A stretch of DNA of 64,000 bases from Neodiprion pinetum (Eukaryota; Arthropoda; Insecta; Hymenoptera; Diprionidae), in NCBI RefSeq assembly GCF_021155775.2, contig NC_060235.2:10897193-10961192 (forward strand), read 5' to 3'. The notes beneath the pieces were generated by a model. That model saw nothing but the letters and a program-made list of their open reading frames with translations, did no database searches and was not told the DNA's origin. The position numbers and the translations under genes were made by a program. Shown here in pieces: positions 22,736 to 33,072 of this stretch; within the stretch, counting starts at the first letter, position 1; each line of letters opens with the position of its first letter.

Positions 22736-25578
22736 ATGCCGATGCACTCTCCCGTAATCCCGTGGACCTAGAGAAACACTCGTCTACAAGTGATGCGGAA
22801 GTAGAGACGAGTGTCCCTCAGAAGGCTCAGATCTTGCCTTTATCTTCGAAACCTTCCGGTAACAGAAAAGGCAAGACACCTGAGACATCAGCTGGCCCCT
22901 CCAAGGCCGACGCATCAGTCATAGCGGCGCGCACACGTTCGCGCCTACGCAGCGTGCCCACGGTCCCCACAGTACCCGAAATAAGAGAGGGGAGCTCGGA
23001 GAGCTCAGGCCCGGTGGCGACACGAACGCGCGGGAAGGTCGTTACAAGACCCGCGAGGCGCCCACCTCCCGCCGATGCGAAACCCTCTGGATCTGAACCC
23101 GAGAGCTCAGGGCCACCCATACAGCGCTTACACCGCAGTATGTTGCCCTCACAGTTACTTCCTCCGAAAAGACCGAAGTCTCCACCCCCCGTAGAGGTCA
23201 AGCCCCTCGGAGGTCCCCGAGAGACGGTGTTTTCATCGGAATCTGCAAGCGCGACGGCTGATCAGAGGCCTGCCACTATCACGGTCCCGCTCACCGTACC
23301 CAGCAACGATTCAGATGGAAGCACGGAGGAATCGGAAGCAGATAATACAAAGACGGTTACAGCAACTCTTGAAGATTCAATTAACAAATTCAACGAATCA
23401 TTAAGGCGTTTGGAAGAGCGGCATCACACCAATTCCTCCCGTGTTCCCAAAAAAGGGCCTGATAAAGCAGATTTTGACTGGCCTGATCATCTGTCGGAGG
23501 GGGATGAGGTAGAAGAGGAGGCCCAGATGATTCTCCAAGAACAAGACCCTTTCGATGACATCGCCGGAGATGCCGAGCTTGCCAGCCGCTTGAAAGCACT
23601 AGAAGACAGGTTCAAATCACCATCGGACCAGGAATTAGTACGGCGGCTGAGTGCGAGGGAGAAAATACCATCACGCACGGAAGAAGAAGGAACGAAGGCG
23701 GACGACGAAAACGACGAGCAATCAGCTGAGAGAGAGAGCATGCCACGAGAAAACGCGAGAGTGAGACCCGAGACAAGTATGGCCGCGGGACTCGAGCGCG
23801 AACCCGACACCTCGCAGCCCGCTCAGACCTCTCTACTGCCCGCTCCCCGCCTCACGGTGAGATGGTCATTGCCCAGCAACGATGCGGCCCCGGCTGCAAA
23901 GTCTACACCATACCGAGCACGTGCGCTACCACGTGCTACACCTTCCGAAAAGTCCACCGGTAATAAAAGCAAATTCATAACTTTCTCTGACGACCCCATC
24001 ATAATAGGATCGAAAGACACGAATTCGTCCCTGATCACGTCGTCCTCACTGGACTCGTCCAGTGAAGAGGAACCTGACCAAGAAAAACCTATAGCAAAAA
24101 CAAGTACGATAATTAGCTCGCGAGAATGTTTAACGTACAAACCAGATAATTTAGTCCATTTCATCTCTGCCGATGGGGAACTATCAACCTCCGTGGGAAA
24201 ACTACTCGTTGACCTAGGTAGGCTAGATGGACAAACAATTAAAGACCGGAATTTATCGATCGGACAAATAGCGGTGACTCCGTATGGGTCCAATAAAATT
24301 TATAGTATTGTTATTAAAAAACGGTACTACGACGAAACAAACACCGAGCACATATACAAGGGACTCGAGAATCTTAAATTCGCCCTTCAACAAGCGGCCG
24401 TGAAGTCGGTTCGTATTCCACGCTCGGGCGACTATACGGACGAACTACCGCGCACAAAACTGCTCGATTGGTTAAACAAGATACTAGGTAAAACAAACAT
24501 AGTCACCACGATATGCTACGGTACCATTCGACGACCACCGGATGAACAACACCCGCAAATAATTGAAGAATTTCATGCGAGTCTTGTCGGAGGCCATCGA
24601 GGGGTAACCAAGACCTATCGTAAAATCCGTGAACGTTTTTATTGGCCTTCGCTGAGAAATGAAGTGCAAAATTATATACGTCGCTGCAAGGGCTGTCAGG
24701 AACGTAAATTGGTTCGAGCGAAAACGCGCGAGCCGATGCTCATTACTGATACGCCAGCTGACGTTTTTGATAAGGTGTCACTCGATACGGTGGGTCCGTT
24801 GCCGACAACACCACATGGCAATAAACACATACTAACCATGCAAGACCACCTGTCGAAATATTGTTTAGCAGAACCGATACCCGATTTAAAAGCGACTACG
24901 ATCGCCGAAGCTATGGCGAGGCGATTAATTGCGCAATTCGGAGCTCCCCGTGCGATCCTTACTGATCGCGGAGCAGCCTTTACCGGAAATTTACTACGCG
25001 AAATATCCAAAATCTTTCACATAAATCAAATAACGACTTCCGGCTATCGACCACAGACGAACGGAGCGCTCGAACGAAGTCACATACTGTTAGCGGAATA
25101 CATAAAGCAGTATGCCGGTACGTACGACGATTGGGACCGTTTGTTGCCTTACGCGGAATTATCTTATAACACTAGCGTGCACGAGGCGACAAATTTCACC
25201 CCTTACGAAATCGTGTACGGGAGGCTGCCTCGGCTACCGAGTCAGTTCCCCGTGGACGAAAAATTATCCACGTATAATTCGTATATTATCGAGCTAATAA
25301 AACGCCTCTCCGAAATACGCGAAATGGCCGGTGAAAATCAAAATCGCGCGAAGGAAACAACCAAAAAATACTACGACAAGAAAGTCCGTCCTTTCCCAGG
25401 TAAAGTGAGCGACCTTGCCTATGTCCTTAAGGAACCTCGTAAGGGTAAGTTCGACTCCCAATATTATGGCCCATATAAAATTGTCCAAATAACTGACCAT
25501 AGTAATATAATACTAGAGGCAGAAAATGGGAAAAGGATAAGGAAGCATGTTGACAAGGTTAAACTGGCAGTGGTATAA
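22630..25578 (+). CDS. RNase H tail - long linker - macro-like domain - integrase
   Basis: 982 open codons. Residues 1-45: end of RNase H. Residues about 55-490: Pro/Ser/Arg- then Glu/Asp-rich, probably disordered. Residues about 500-630: a compact domain resembling TARG1/OARD1-type macro domains (DNLVHFISADGE, IGQIAVTPYG, YSIVIKKRYYDE, VKSVRIPRSGDY in the right order and spacing), although the Gly-rich ligand loops look degenerate. Residues about 648-694: HHCC zinc motif of integrase (H...H...C-x2-C, CKGCQERK). Then the catalytic core with SLDTVGP, LTDRGAAF and ALERSH (D, D, E) and a C-terminal domain. The first codons belong to a broken upstream ORF, so the ORF start is not a real start. 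Confidence 0.8.
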   Translation: MDAFYARSSKRLNRWKIRLCKYDYEFQHKPGRENLNADALSRNPVDLEKHSSTSDAEVETSVPQKAQILPLSSKPSGNRKGKTPETSAGPSKADASVIAARTRSRLRSVPTVPTVPEIREGSSESSGPVATRTRGKVVTRPARRPPPADAKPSGSEPESSGPPIQRLHRSMLPSQLLPPKRPKSPPPVEVKPLGGPRETVFSSESASATADQRPATITVPLTVPSNDSDGSTEESEADNTKTVTATLEDSINKFNESLRRLEERHHTNSSRVPKKGPDKADFDWPDHLSEGDEVEEEAQMILQEQDPFDDIAGDAELASRLKALEDRFKSPSDQELVRRLSAREKIPSRTEEEGTKADDENDEQSAERESMPRENARVRPETSMAAGLEREPDTSQPAQTSLLPAPRLTVRWSLPSNDAAPAAKSTPYRARALPRATPSEKSTGNKSKFITFSDDPIIIGSKDTNSSLITSSSLDSSSEEEPDQEKPIAKTSTIISSRECLTYKPDNLVHFISADGELSTSVGKLLVDLGRLDGQTIKDRNLSIGQIAVTPYGSNKIYSIVIKKRYYDETNTEHIYKGLENLKFALQQAAVKSVRIPRSGDYTDELPRTKLLDWLNKILGKTNIVTTICYGTIRRPPDEQHPQIIEEFHASLVGGHRGVTKTYRKIRERFYWPSLRNEVQNYIRRCKGCQERKLVRAKTREPMLITDTPADVFDKVSLDTVGPLPTTPHGNKHILTMQDHLSKYCLAEPIPDLKATTIAEAMARRLIAQFGAPRAILTDRGAAFTGNLLREISKIFHINQITTSGYRPQTNGALERSHILLAEYIKQYAGTYDDWDRLLPYAELSYNTSVHEATNFTPYEIVYGRLPRLPSQFPVDEKLSTYNSYIIELIKRLSEIREMAGENQNRAKETTKKYYDKKVRPFPGKVSDLAYVLKEPRKGKFDSQYYGPYKIVQITDHSNIILEAENGKRIRKHVDKVKLAVV

Positions 25579-25826
25579 GCCGCTAGCCAGATTGCTGAAA
25601 TTGTACCATAAAAAAATATATCGGAATGTACAGCGGAGCTACGCAGTAATTGCCGTAAGCGAAGCAAACATGTGTATGAGGGTGTGCAAGTATGAGTGTG
25701 AGAGGTACCAGTAAAGCGTGTGTAAACATGTTATCTGCATGTGTTCGCAGAAGAGTGCGGGAGTGAGAAAGAGAGACGCGTAAACAACCAGTGTAGGAGT
25801 ACGAGCCACCGTCCACCAATTCGACG

Positions 25827-27878
25827 ATGTTGTGCGTGTGGGTGCTTCTAGCTTCGACGGCCCTGGCCGCCGCCGAGCTTCGCAGCAACAACGCGTATCA
25901 CATAACACCCATGGAAGACCAGCCGGGAATTTACTACGAGAAGGTGGCCCCCCTCCGCCTGCAACACGTGGACTGGAGAGTCACAGTGTTCATGGATATA
26001 GACGCTTTTATTACGGATTCACCCCCCGCCGAGAGACAGTTAAACGAAGCGTTCGAGGCATGCTGCCGGGTCACGACCAAGGAGGCTTGCCGCGAAACGA
26101 CAAATTTGGATTACCTACAAGGACTCATGCGGCGCGCTAAAGAAATGGCGAATAACCTTGAGGCCATCTCTCACAACTCCAGACTCAGCGCGCCGATGAA
26201 GCCATTACAAATCAGAACTATGAAGAAACGATCGGTCCCGCTAGGTTTCATTGGGTCGCTCAGCAAATCGCTGTTCGGCACAATGAACGAAGAGGATGCT
26301 ACATATATCAATGCGCAAATCGATCGACTGTTTACTGACCAATCCAATCTCACCCAAATTATCAGCAAGGAAATACATGTAACCCACTCAAAATTCCAGG
26401 AGTTGCATCGAGAACATCAGATGGAGTTAGACATGGTTGATAAACTGCACGCACGGATTAATCAGCTATCCAACCAGACGAGTTTGATGATGCGCCGGAA
26501 CATCCTAGCGAACTTCGCGTACCGAGTGGAGGCTAAGGTCAAGCAGTATATCCAGACTAGCGAGAAGTACCTGCACGCGATAACGATGGCTAGAGAAGGA
26601 CGCTACGATCCCAGCATGTTAACTGCAACGCAGCTGACCGCCATCACAAAGGAAATAAAGACTAGGGCACCCGATTTTGAATTTCCCCTCGCGACCGAGT
26701 ACCTGCGAGGTGAATCGTTGTCCCGCGTAGTCAATACGGATATAGTGTTTCACTCGGGCAGGATCCTGATTGTGGTCCACATTCCCCTGCTCGAGCGAAC
26801 GGCTTATCATCTTTACCGAATGCACGCGTGGCCAGCCTCCCAACGCGGAACGCTGCTAAACGGATCGGCTCATATTCAGCCGTCGGCACCGTATATAGTT
26901 GTGTCGGCAGACCACCGTACATACTTTATGGCGGACTCCGTATACATAAACCAATGCACCAGTGTAGAGCGCCGTTACATCTGCTCGATGGAGACGCCTC
27001 TGAAGGAGGTATCGACGTCACAGCAATGCGAGGTAACGATGCTAATAAACCCATCAATCGACGCATATAGGCACTGCGATGTGAGGATACAAACGACGGA
27101 TGACCCGTTCTGGAAGCATCTACCCTCCCAGGGTGGATGGCTCTACTCGTTACACACACCAGAACATATCCACATACTCTGTCCAGCAAGAATGGAAGTC
27201 TCAACCACGTTGAAGGGTGCCGGGATACTCCACCTCAGCGCTGACTGTGTTGGACGCACCCGAAGTACCTCCCTCACTGGAATGCGGGTTTACGAGAGTC
27301 GAGAACAATACTTTCATGCGCCGGAAATTTCACTGAATATTTCTCTAATTGCCCCCAGCTTCGGAAAACCGTTCGAGGAAAAATTAGAAAACTCGGGACA
27401 ACGCAATATACTGTCGCAATATACCGAGAAGGACTCAGCATGGCGAATGTCACGTGCTGACGAATCCCTGAACGACGTACAACGGCGACTCTCAGAAATC
27501 GGCGGACACCGCCGTGACAGAGAGGAACAGCACGTCCTGTTTACGACCGGGTTTGCCCTGGACCTCCTTCTTGGAATAATTTTGGCTACATACATATGGC
27601 GAGCCAGCATCTACAAAGTGGCTAAATGGATTGGGTTGCCATGCGGACGCCCGAAGCGTAAGGCACATGCAACACATTACGAAGATATCGAGCTCGCCCA
27701 GACAAAACAGGACCCATGTCGAGACCACGGCGGCGCCGGAAACCCGAGTGCGGCCCCAGAAATTGCCCTACGTACACGGTACGAAGTGGAAAAGGAAAGA
27801 ACAACGGGTCAACCCAAGGGAAGAGGAGGAGAGTCTTCTTGCCCCCTTCCCCGCCAAGAGGCTGAGGTGGCATACTAG
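25827..27878 (+). CDS. env: Env-like fusion glycoprotein (baculovirus F / errantivirus Env family)
   Basis: 683 codons from an ATG 250 bases after the integrase stop. Residues 1-16: signal peptide. Around residues 130-150 there is a basic cleavage site (KKR) followed by GFIGSLSKSLFG, the conserved fusion-peptide region of the F/Env family (Pfam Baculo_F, established). A coiled-coil heptad region lies at about 165-230. A transmembrane segment (GFALDLLLGIILATYIW) is at about residue 573, followed by a tail of roughly 90 residues. Such proteins mediate membrane fusion in baculoviruses and in gypsy-type retroviruses. It is uninterrupted here; expression would normally need a spliced RNA. Confidence 0.85.
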   Translation: MLCVWVLLASTALAAAELRSNNAYHITPMEDQPGIYYEKVAPLRLQHVDWRVTVFMDIDAFITDSPPAERQLNEAFEACCRVTTKEACRETTNLDYLQGLMRRAKEMANNLEAISHNSRLSAPMKPLQIRTMKKRSVPLGFIGSLSKSLFGTMNEEDATYINAQIDRLFTDQSNLTQIISKEIHVTHSKFQELHREHQMELDMVDKLHARINQLSNQTSLMMRRNILANFAYRVEAKVKQYIQTSEKYLHAITMAREGRYDPSMLTATQLTAITKEIKTRAPDFEFPLATEYLRGESLSRVVNTDIVFHSGRILIVVHIPLLERTAYHLYRMHAWPASQRGTLLNGSAHIQPSAPYIVVSADHRTYFMADSVYINQCTSVERRYICSMETPLKEVSTSQQCEVTMLINPSIDAYRHCDVRIQTTDDPFWKHLPSQGGWLYSLHTPEHIHILCPARMEVSTTLKGAGILHLSADCVGRTRSTSLTGMRVYESREQYFHAPEISLNISLIAPSFGKPFEEKLENSGQRNILSQYTEKDSAWRMSRADESLNDVQRRLSEIGGHRRDREEQHVLFTTGFALDLLLGIILATYIWRASIYKVAKWIGLPCGRPKRKAHATHYEDIELAQTKQDPCRDHGGAGNPSAAPEIALRTRYEVEKERTTGQPKGRGGESSCPLPRQEAEVAY

Positions 27879-28035
27879 GAAAATAACACCCCCAGAAACA
27901 TCGAGACTTCTCCCACTACCACGCCAAAGGGAAGGAGAGCCAGAGGGCCTAACCAAACGCCATTCGATTCCCGGAGTTGGACCCGAGTAGTCGCAATTTA
28001 GAAGAAAATTCTGCACTTTGAAAATCAAGAGGAAA

Positions 28036-29175
28036 ATGTCCGACGCGGCTTACCTAAATACATTCGCCCGGGCGAAGGCAGCGAAAGAGTGCGCGGTCTG
28101 CCGCGAAAGCTTAACGCGTTGCCCAAAATGGGTAACCTGTTACCTGAAATGGGCGGATCAGGGGAACGGATCGGACCTCAGCCCCTGTCCACTTTGTGTA
28201 ACGGAGCGACCAGGAGAGGAACGGCTGGCTCACGCACTCTCGTGCTTATCCAAGTGCGAGATAGCGATCCGGCCACCGGTACGAGTACCAGCGCCAGTGA
28301 GAGAGCTACCACCGGCGAGAGCAGCAGCGCCCGAACCAGCACCGGCTGAGGCGGCGGTTTCGACCGTTTCGCCGAAGCTGGTGGTGACAGCACCACCTCC
28401 GACGGCGAAGGCGACGACGGCGGCGATGACCCAGGCGGTGGAAAGGCTGAGGAGTGGCACCTGTCCCACCTGCGAAAAGCGAGGAGACAACGAGCATTGG
28501 GAGGAATGCTACCTGAAGCGTTTCCTCTCCCACCGGAGACCGAGAAACTCGACCTGTACACTCTGTGGCAAGAGTGTCGGAACCAGGCCGGGCTTACACG
28601 CGGGCCACTGCGTGGAGGCCTTCGGTCGCCTCCTGGTCGAGAAGAAAGCCTCCGCCGCACAGGCGGCTCCGGAGGCCGCCCGAGAAGAAAGACCGGCGCC
28701 AAGGATCAACGCGCCAGTTCAGGCGACGACGTCGCGGCGCCATACCCCCGCAACCAAAGACAAGTCAATACAAACCGGGCGGGACACGAAAGACAAAGGA
28801 ATCCAAACAGACCACCTGGTCATCTTGGGAGGGGAAGAGGCTCCCTTCCTGATTGACTACAGGAGGCTGACCCGGGCGATGGTTCCCGCCGCCCGTACGC
28901 GGATCCTGGGTCGCTGGATCGCCCTGGAAAGGGAGATAGAGCAGTTCCTCGGTCCAGCAGACGATGAAGAACCGGCAGAGGGAAATCTCATCGAGTGGGA
29001 GGTACCACAAGGCGAGATTTCACCCGCTACGCCAGGATCCCCGGTTCCCCTCGCGGACCTTCTGGAGGACGAACCGGAGGTCGTCGAGGACCTAATTCAG
29101 TGGGAGACTCCACCCGCAACCCTCCAGGCCGACCCAGCACAGACGGAAGGAGATGATAACACCAAGGCCGTCTGA
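28036..29175 (+). CDS. Accessory ORF with two Cys/His modules, function unknown
   Basis: 379 codons from the ATG at 28,036 to the stop at 29,175, between env and the 3' LTR, where errantiviruses normally have nothing. Residues about 15-75 and 140-195 are two versions of the same module (C-x2-C, then WVTCYLK or WEECYLK, then CPLC or CTLC, then a His and a final Cys), so the module was duplicated. An Ala/Pro-rich linker lies between them. The C-terminal half is acidic and contains two IQT segments (KSIQTG, KGIQTD) and two LI-E/Q-WE segments. I do not recognise the protein. It is intact, with no frameshift, in a copy whose pol is dead. Confidence 0.7.
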   Translation: MSDAAYLNTFARAKAAKECAVCRESLTRCPKWVTCYLKWADQGNGSDLSPCPLCVTERPGEERLAHALSCLSKCEIAIRPPVRVPAPVRELPPARAAAPEPAPAEAAVSTVSPKLVVTAPPPTAKATTAAMTQAVERLRSGTCPTCEKRGDNEHWEECYLKRFLSHRRPRNSTCTLCGKSVGTRPGLHAGHCVEAFGRLLVEKKASAAQAAPEAAREERPAPRINAPVQATTSRRHTPATKDKSIQTGRDTKDKGIQTDHLVILGGEEAPFLIDYRRLTRAMVPAARTRILGRWIALEREIEQFLGPADDEEPAEGNLIEWEVPQGEISPATPGSPVPLADLLEDEPEVVEDLIQWETPPATLQADPAQTEGDDNTKAV

Positions 29176-29445
29176 GGAGACCCGAGGACCAAGCTCACGA
29201 GGGCGACGCAGCTGGCGAGACGCAAGGACGACCGAGCGACGAGCCAGCAGTGTAGTGACGAGTGAGTGACAAAACCAAAAAGTGTTGTGTGTGTGTGTGT
29301 GCGCGGGTCATGAAAGAGCGTATGTGCAACACACAATCAATGTAAATACCGAATGTATGAAATGTGCGGTCAGCGGTGAGCCAACCCTCCAGTGTCCGTG
29401 TTACCGTCGGCCCGGCGCACCGAGTCGATGAGGGCATCGACACCT
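29176..29445 (+). other. Non-coding stretch between accessory ORF and 3' LTR
   Basis: Contains a (TG)n run near 29,283-29,300. No gene seen. Probably the 3' untranslated part of the element's genomic RNA. Confidence 0.5.
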
Positions 29446-29458
29446 AAGGGGGGAGGGA
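29446..29458 (+). promoter_or_regulatory. Polypurine tract
   Basis: AAGGGGGGAGGGA directly before the TG of the 3' LTR, the plus-strand primer of an LTR retroelement. Confidence 0.85.
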
Positions 29459-30371
29459 TGTCACGAGCGCCGCACATTTACCCGAAATTGTAACATATTA
29501 CCGATCATAACAATTATCATTTTTTATTATTATTATCTTTAGAGACAAGGAAGCATAGGTTTAGTTAGTCCATATAATATATCTTATTTTAATCAGTTCG
29601 TGGTATAGCCAAGCGCAACGGCGTAGTTGGACAGCCAGCAACGTCAGCGTCTTCGCGCCCGCCGGATCCCGGGTGTAATCAACACCGGGATGAGGCGAGC
29701 GCGAAATCACGCGCTTCGAGGATGACCGTTGCGAGGCGAGCCTTTGTTTTAAATTGCAAAGTCAGCAGAAATTCGCTCGCCGCCCGACGTTCCAAGGGGT
29801 GTCGGACGAGCGAGCGAAGACAGTCCCGTTAGAGACAGCATCAAACCAACATCTACGGAATCAGGCTCCTTCAGAGCTGTCGAGTAAAGAGTTATCAGTC
29901 TTGGGTCTCCGACGATCACAGAGAGAATTCCCTGTAAATCTATCCGCGGTCATTCAAGCATCTCGCGTCGCGACATCAGTCTGTGAAGTTAGAATTAAGC
30001 GCAATAAGCAAAGCCACGAACTTAATCAAGCCGTGTAGTACGTAAGTGAGTGAGTGAAGGTGTAAGCTTCGGCACCATCGAGGCCGAAGCAGAATCCGAG
30101 AGAAAGAGTACGAAAGAGCGAGAACGTGAGTAGTATAGGAAAATACTGTAAGCTTCCTTGTCGTTAACCTTGCTGCCTTTTAGTTTTTCATTAAATATTT
30201 CTACTCGCTTCCATTCAGAAATTGGTACCACATAATTGAAATCCTCCAACCATTTCCCACGGAACGCCCTGTAGAGGACGTTCGCCTCTGAATCCACCAA
30301 AATTAAATATAAACCTCGGTAATAACAAAGAGGGTGAAGTCGTCGCGTGCGAGACCGCTCCGCACGTGACA
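29459..30371 (+). repeat. 3' LTR (913 bp)
   Basis: Same ends and length as the 5' LTR, two mismatches noticed. Preceded by the polypurine tract and followed by the second CCGG. Confidence 0.95.
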
Positions 30372-31678
30372 CCGGAATCCTGCCAAGGTCGCGTTCTGGC
30401 TGTCGACCAGCCGATCCTCAGCCTGCCCTCTCTAATCAGTTTTTTGGCCGCCTGTGCGTCCACTTCGGCGCAGGCTGTCTGGACTCCTGAGCCTTCTTTC
30501 GGTACCAGGAAGATGACCCGTGGTGGTTCCCCTACGCCCCGACTAATTGCTATAGCGAGTTCCTCCCGGGTTACGGTGGGTTCTATACCCGTAAATATCA
30601 CCCTAGTTTTTCGAGGGCCCGGTATAACTGCGGTAAGTCCCTCTTCTGTAATCCTTTTGGTCAGGATCTTTGCTTCCTCCGCGCTGCCGGTGTCGACTAA
30701 GGCGTCCTCGGTTCTTGCAGCCTTCCGCACCGCTCTGACGTCTACGTCACTGGTGTTGACCTTTTTTTTAAGGTATTTAATCAGCTCCTGGTAGGACTTA
30801 CCCTCAGCCCTGATTATGATCATGGCGGCCCGTGTGGTTGCGCCTATGGTTACTCCCCGGTTCGCTTCTTCTGCGTTCTGCTGCGCAGGGTTCTGGGTGG
30901 ATTCCCTGGCGGTAGTCGATTCCTGGGTAGGGGTGGTGGCGGTGTTTCCGTCCTCCTTGTCGCCTGTCGTCGGCATTTCCTCTAGGATGCTCGTTGCCGT
31001 AGATGTGAGTATAGCCCCGCCTGTGGGGTGCTTGGGCCTTTTTTGTTGCGGGGACTTTTCCGTTATCGTTTCTTCGCTGCTGTTTCGGTCCCTCTGTCCT
31101 TCTGATCTTTTTCTACGCCTGCCGGTGTTTACCCATGTCTCTCTCACCTCGTCGACTTCTTCGTTGCTCAAATCAATTTGAGGTTCGCTGCAAAAGTCGT
31201 CGATTACCTTCTGTCCGTCCTCCCTTCTTTGATGAAGTAAAGCTATCAGAGCGTTACTAAATCTTTTCTCCTTCGTTATCGTGACCAGGATTTGACTAAT
31301 CTTCATTGTCCATGTGACTATGAGCTCTTCTCTCTCGTCCGTTGGCAGGTATTCGTTGTACAGCTCCTCTGTAATCTTACGAACGCACCCATCCGCTTTT
31401 TCGCGGATTTCCCTGCGCAGGTTATTACTGCTGCCATAGGTTTTCATTATACTCCTGCCCGGAGTAGCCAGTTTGTCCACCGTATCTTCCAGCTTTATCC
31501 TCCTACGGGCGGCAGGTGTTAACTCCGTCCGGTTTCTTTGGTCGTCTTCATCGATTATGATGCCTGTCGAATTTCCGGCCATTCCAGCTGCGGTGTAGTG
31601 AGCTGTGTTTCTTGGATCCTTCTTAGTGGGTCCCTCGTGGGTCCTCCCAGTTGCATTTTCCTGAGCCTTGGGGTCCAC
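30372..31678 (-). pseudogene. LINE-a ORF1 N-terminal part (first Gag module)
   Basis: About 435 codons up to the LTR insertion. A basic, Arg-rich N-terminus, a helical part, a Thr/Gln-rich linker and then a Gag-like module: SYQELIKYLKKKV, TRVIFTGIEP and LRIGWSTARTRPW. That last segment normally precedes the CCHC knuckles in R1-clade Gag, and the knuckles are found directly across the LTR insertion at 18,441. The first ATG-like start is not clear: the frame opens well upstream of 31,678 through an A-rich stretch near 31,810. Confidence 0.75.
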
Positions 31679-31988
31679 CCAGGAATTCGGGTTGTAGTTA
31701 CTGGATTTCGACGGTCGGTGGCCTACTCCCTCACCCCGTGCCGCCGTGGCTGGTGCTCCGTACCCCTGCTCCGTAAGATTTTTTCTGTGATGTCCCTCGA
31801 TGACGGGTTTTTTTTTTTTCAGGGTCCCTCCCTTAGGTCGCCGTTAGTCACTCTCCGCTCCCTGTGGACCTTACCGGCAAGGTAGAACCTACTGGGGCCC
31901 GAAGGCCCCGCCGGCATCGCTTCACCAGTTCATCACGGGGAGCCTCAAGCCCCCCACACCACGACAAGGTGGCGACCCTGTGGGGGGG
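31679..31988 (-). other. LINE-a 5' untranslated region
   Basis: GC-rich leader with a C run at the extreme 5' end (31,982-31,988 on the plus strand reads as G). A hairpin GGGGCC-CGAA-GGCCCC lies at about 31,892-31,905. Part of the ORF1 frame may extend into it. Confidence 0.5.
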
Positions 31989-32003
31989 GCACGCTCGCAA
32001 CCT
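31989..32003. repeat. Target-site duplication, right copy (LINE-a)
   Basis: Second copy of the 15-base sequence at 13,325-13,339, after a run of G at the 5' end of LINE-a. The LINE-b reading frame resumes directly after it. Confidence 0.85.
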
Positions 32004-33046
<1,043 letters not shown>

Positions 33047-33072
33047 CTTTCTCTCTTCTTTTTTTACGTTGA

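Larger units (their letters stand above)
14440..23198. repeat. Right arm of the large inverted repeat
   Basis: Mirror copy of 1-8,760. Here the LTR retroelement and LINE-a both continue beyond the arm into complete structures, so this is the more intact copy. The spacer between the arms (8,761-14,439) holds the two halves of LINE-b and the 3' end of LINE-a. The two arms share the same LTR-in-LINE junction and the same pol defects, so duplication came after both. Confidence 0.9.
18442..30371 (+). mobile_element. Env-bearing Ty3/gypsy (errantivirus-like) retroelement, 11.9 kb
   Basis: Complete element: 913-bp LTRs at both ends, CCGG duplicated at 18,438-18,441 and 30,372-30,375, primer-binding site, gag, pro-RT-RNase H-integrase, an F-protein-like env, one more ORF and a polypurine tract. 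It is much longer than usual errantiviruses (about 7-8 kb); the extra length is a linker plus macro-like domain before the integrase and the extra 3' ORF. The LTRs differ at two positions by eye (near 19,270/30,288 and 19,328/30,346), so the insertion is recent, yet pol is broken. It interrupts LINE-a ORF1. Confidence 0.9.
13340..31988 (-). mobile_element. R1-clade LINE (LINE-a) carrying an LTR element
   Basis: Minus-strand LINE with its poly(A) tail seen as T(16) at about 13,339-13,354 and its 5' end at 31,988, flanked by a 15-base duplication within LINE-b ORF2. About 6.7 kb belongs to the LINE; the remaining 11.9 kb is the inserted LTR element at 18,442-30,371. CCHC Gag, an N-terminal endonuclease and a C-terminal Cys/His motif after RT are the hallmarks of the R1/SART/Waldo group. 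A random-looking target (another LINE) would mean this family is not sequence-specific, or this is an off-target insertion. Confidence 0.85.
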
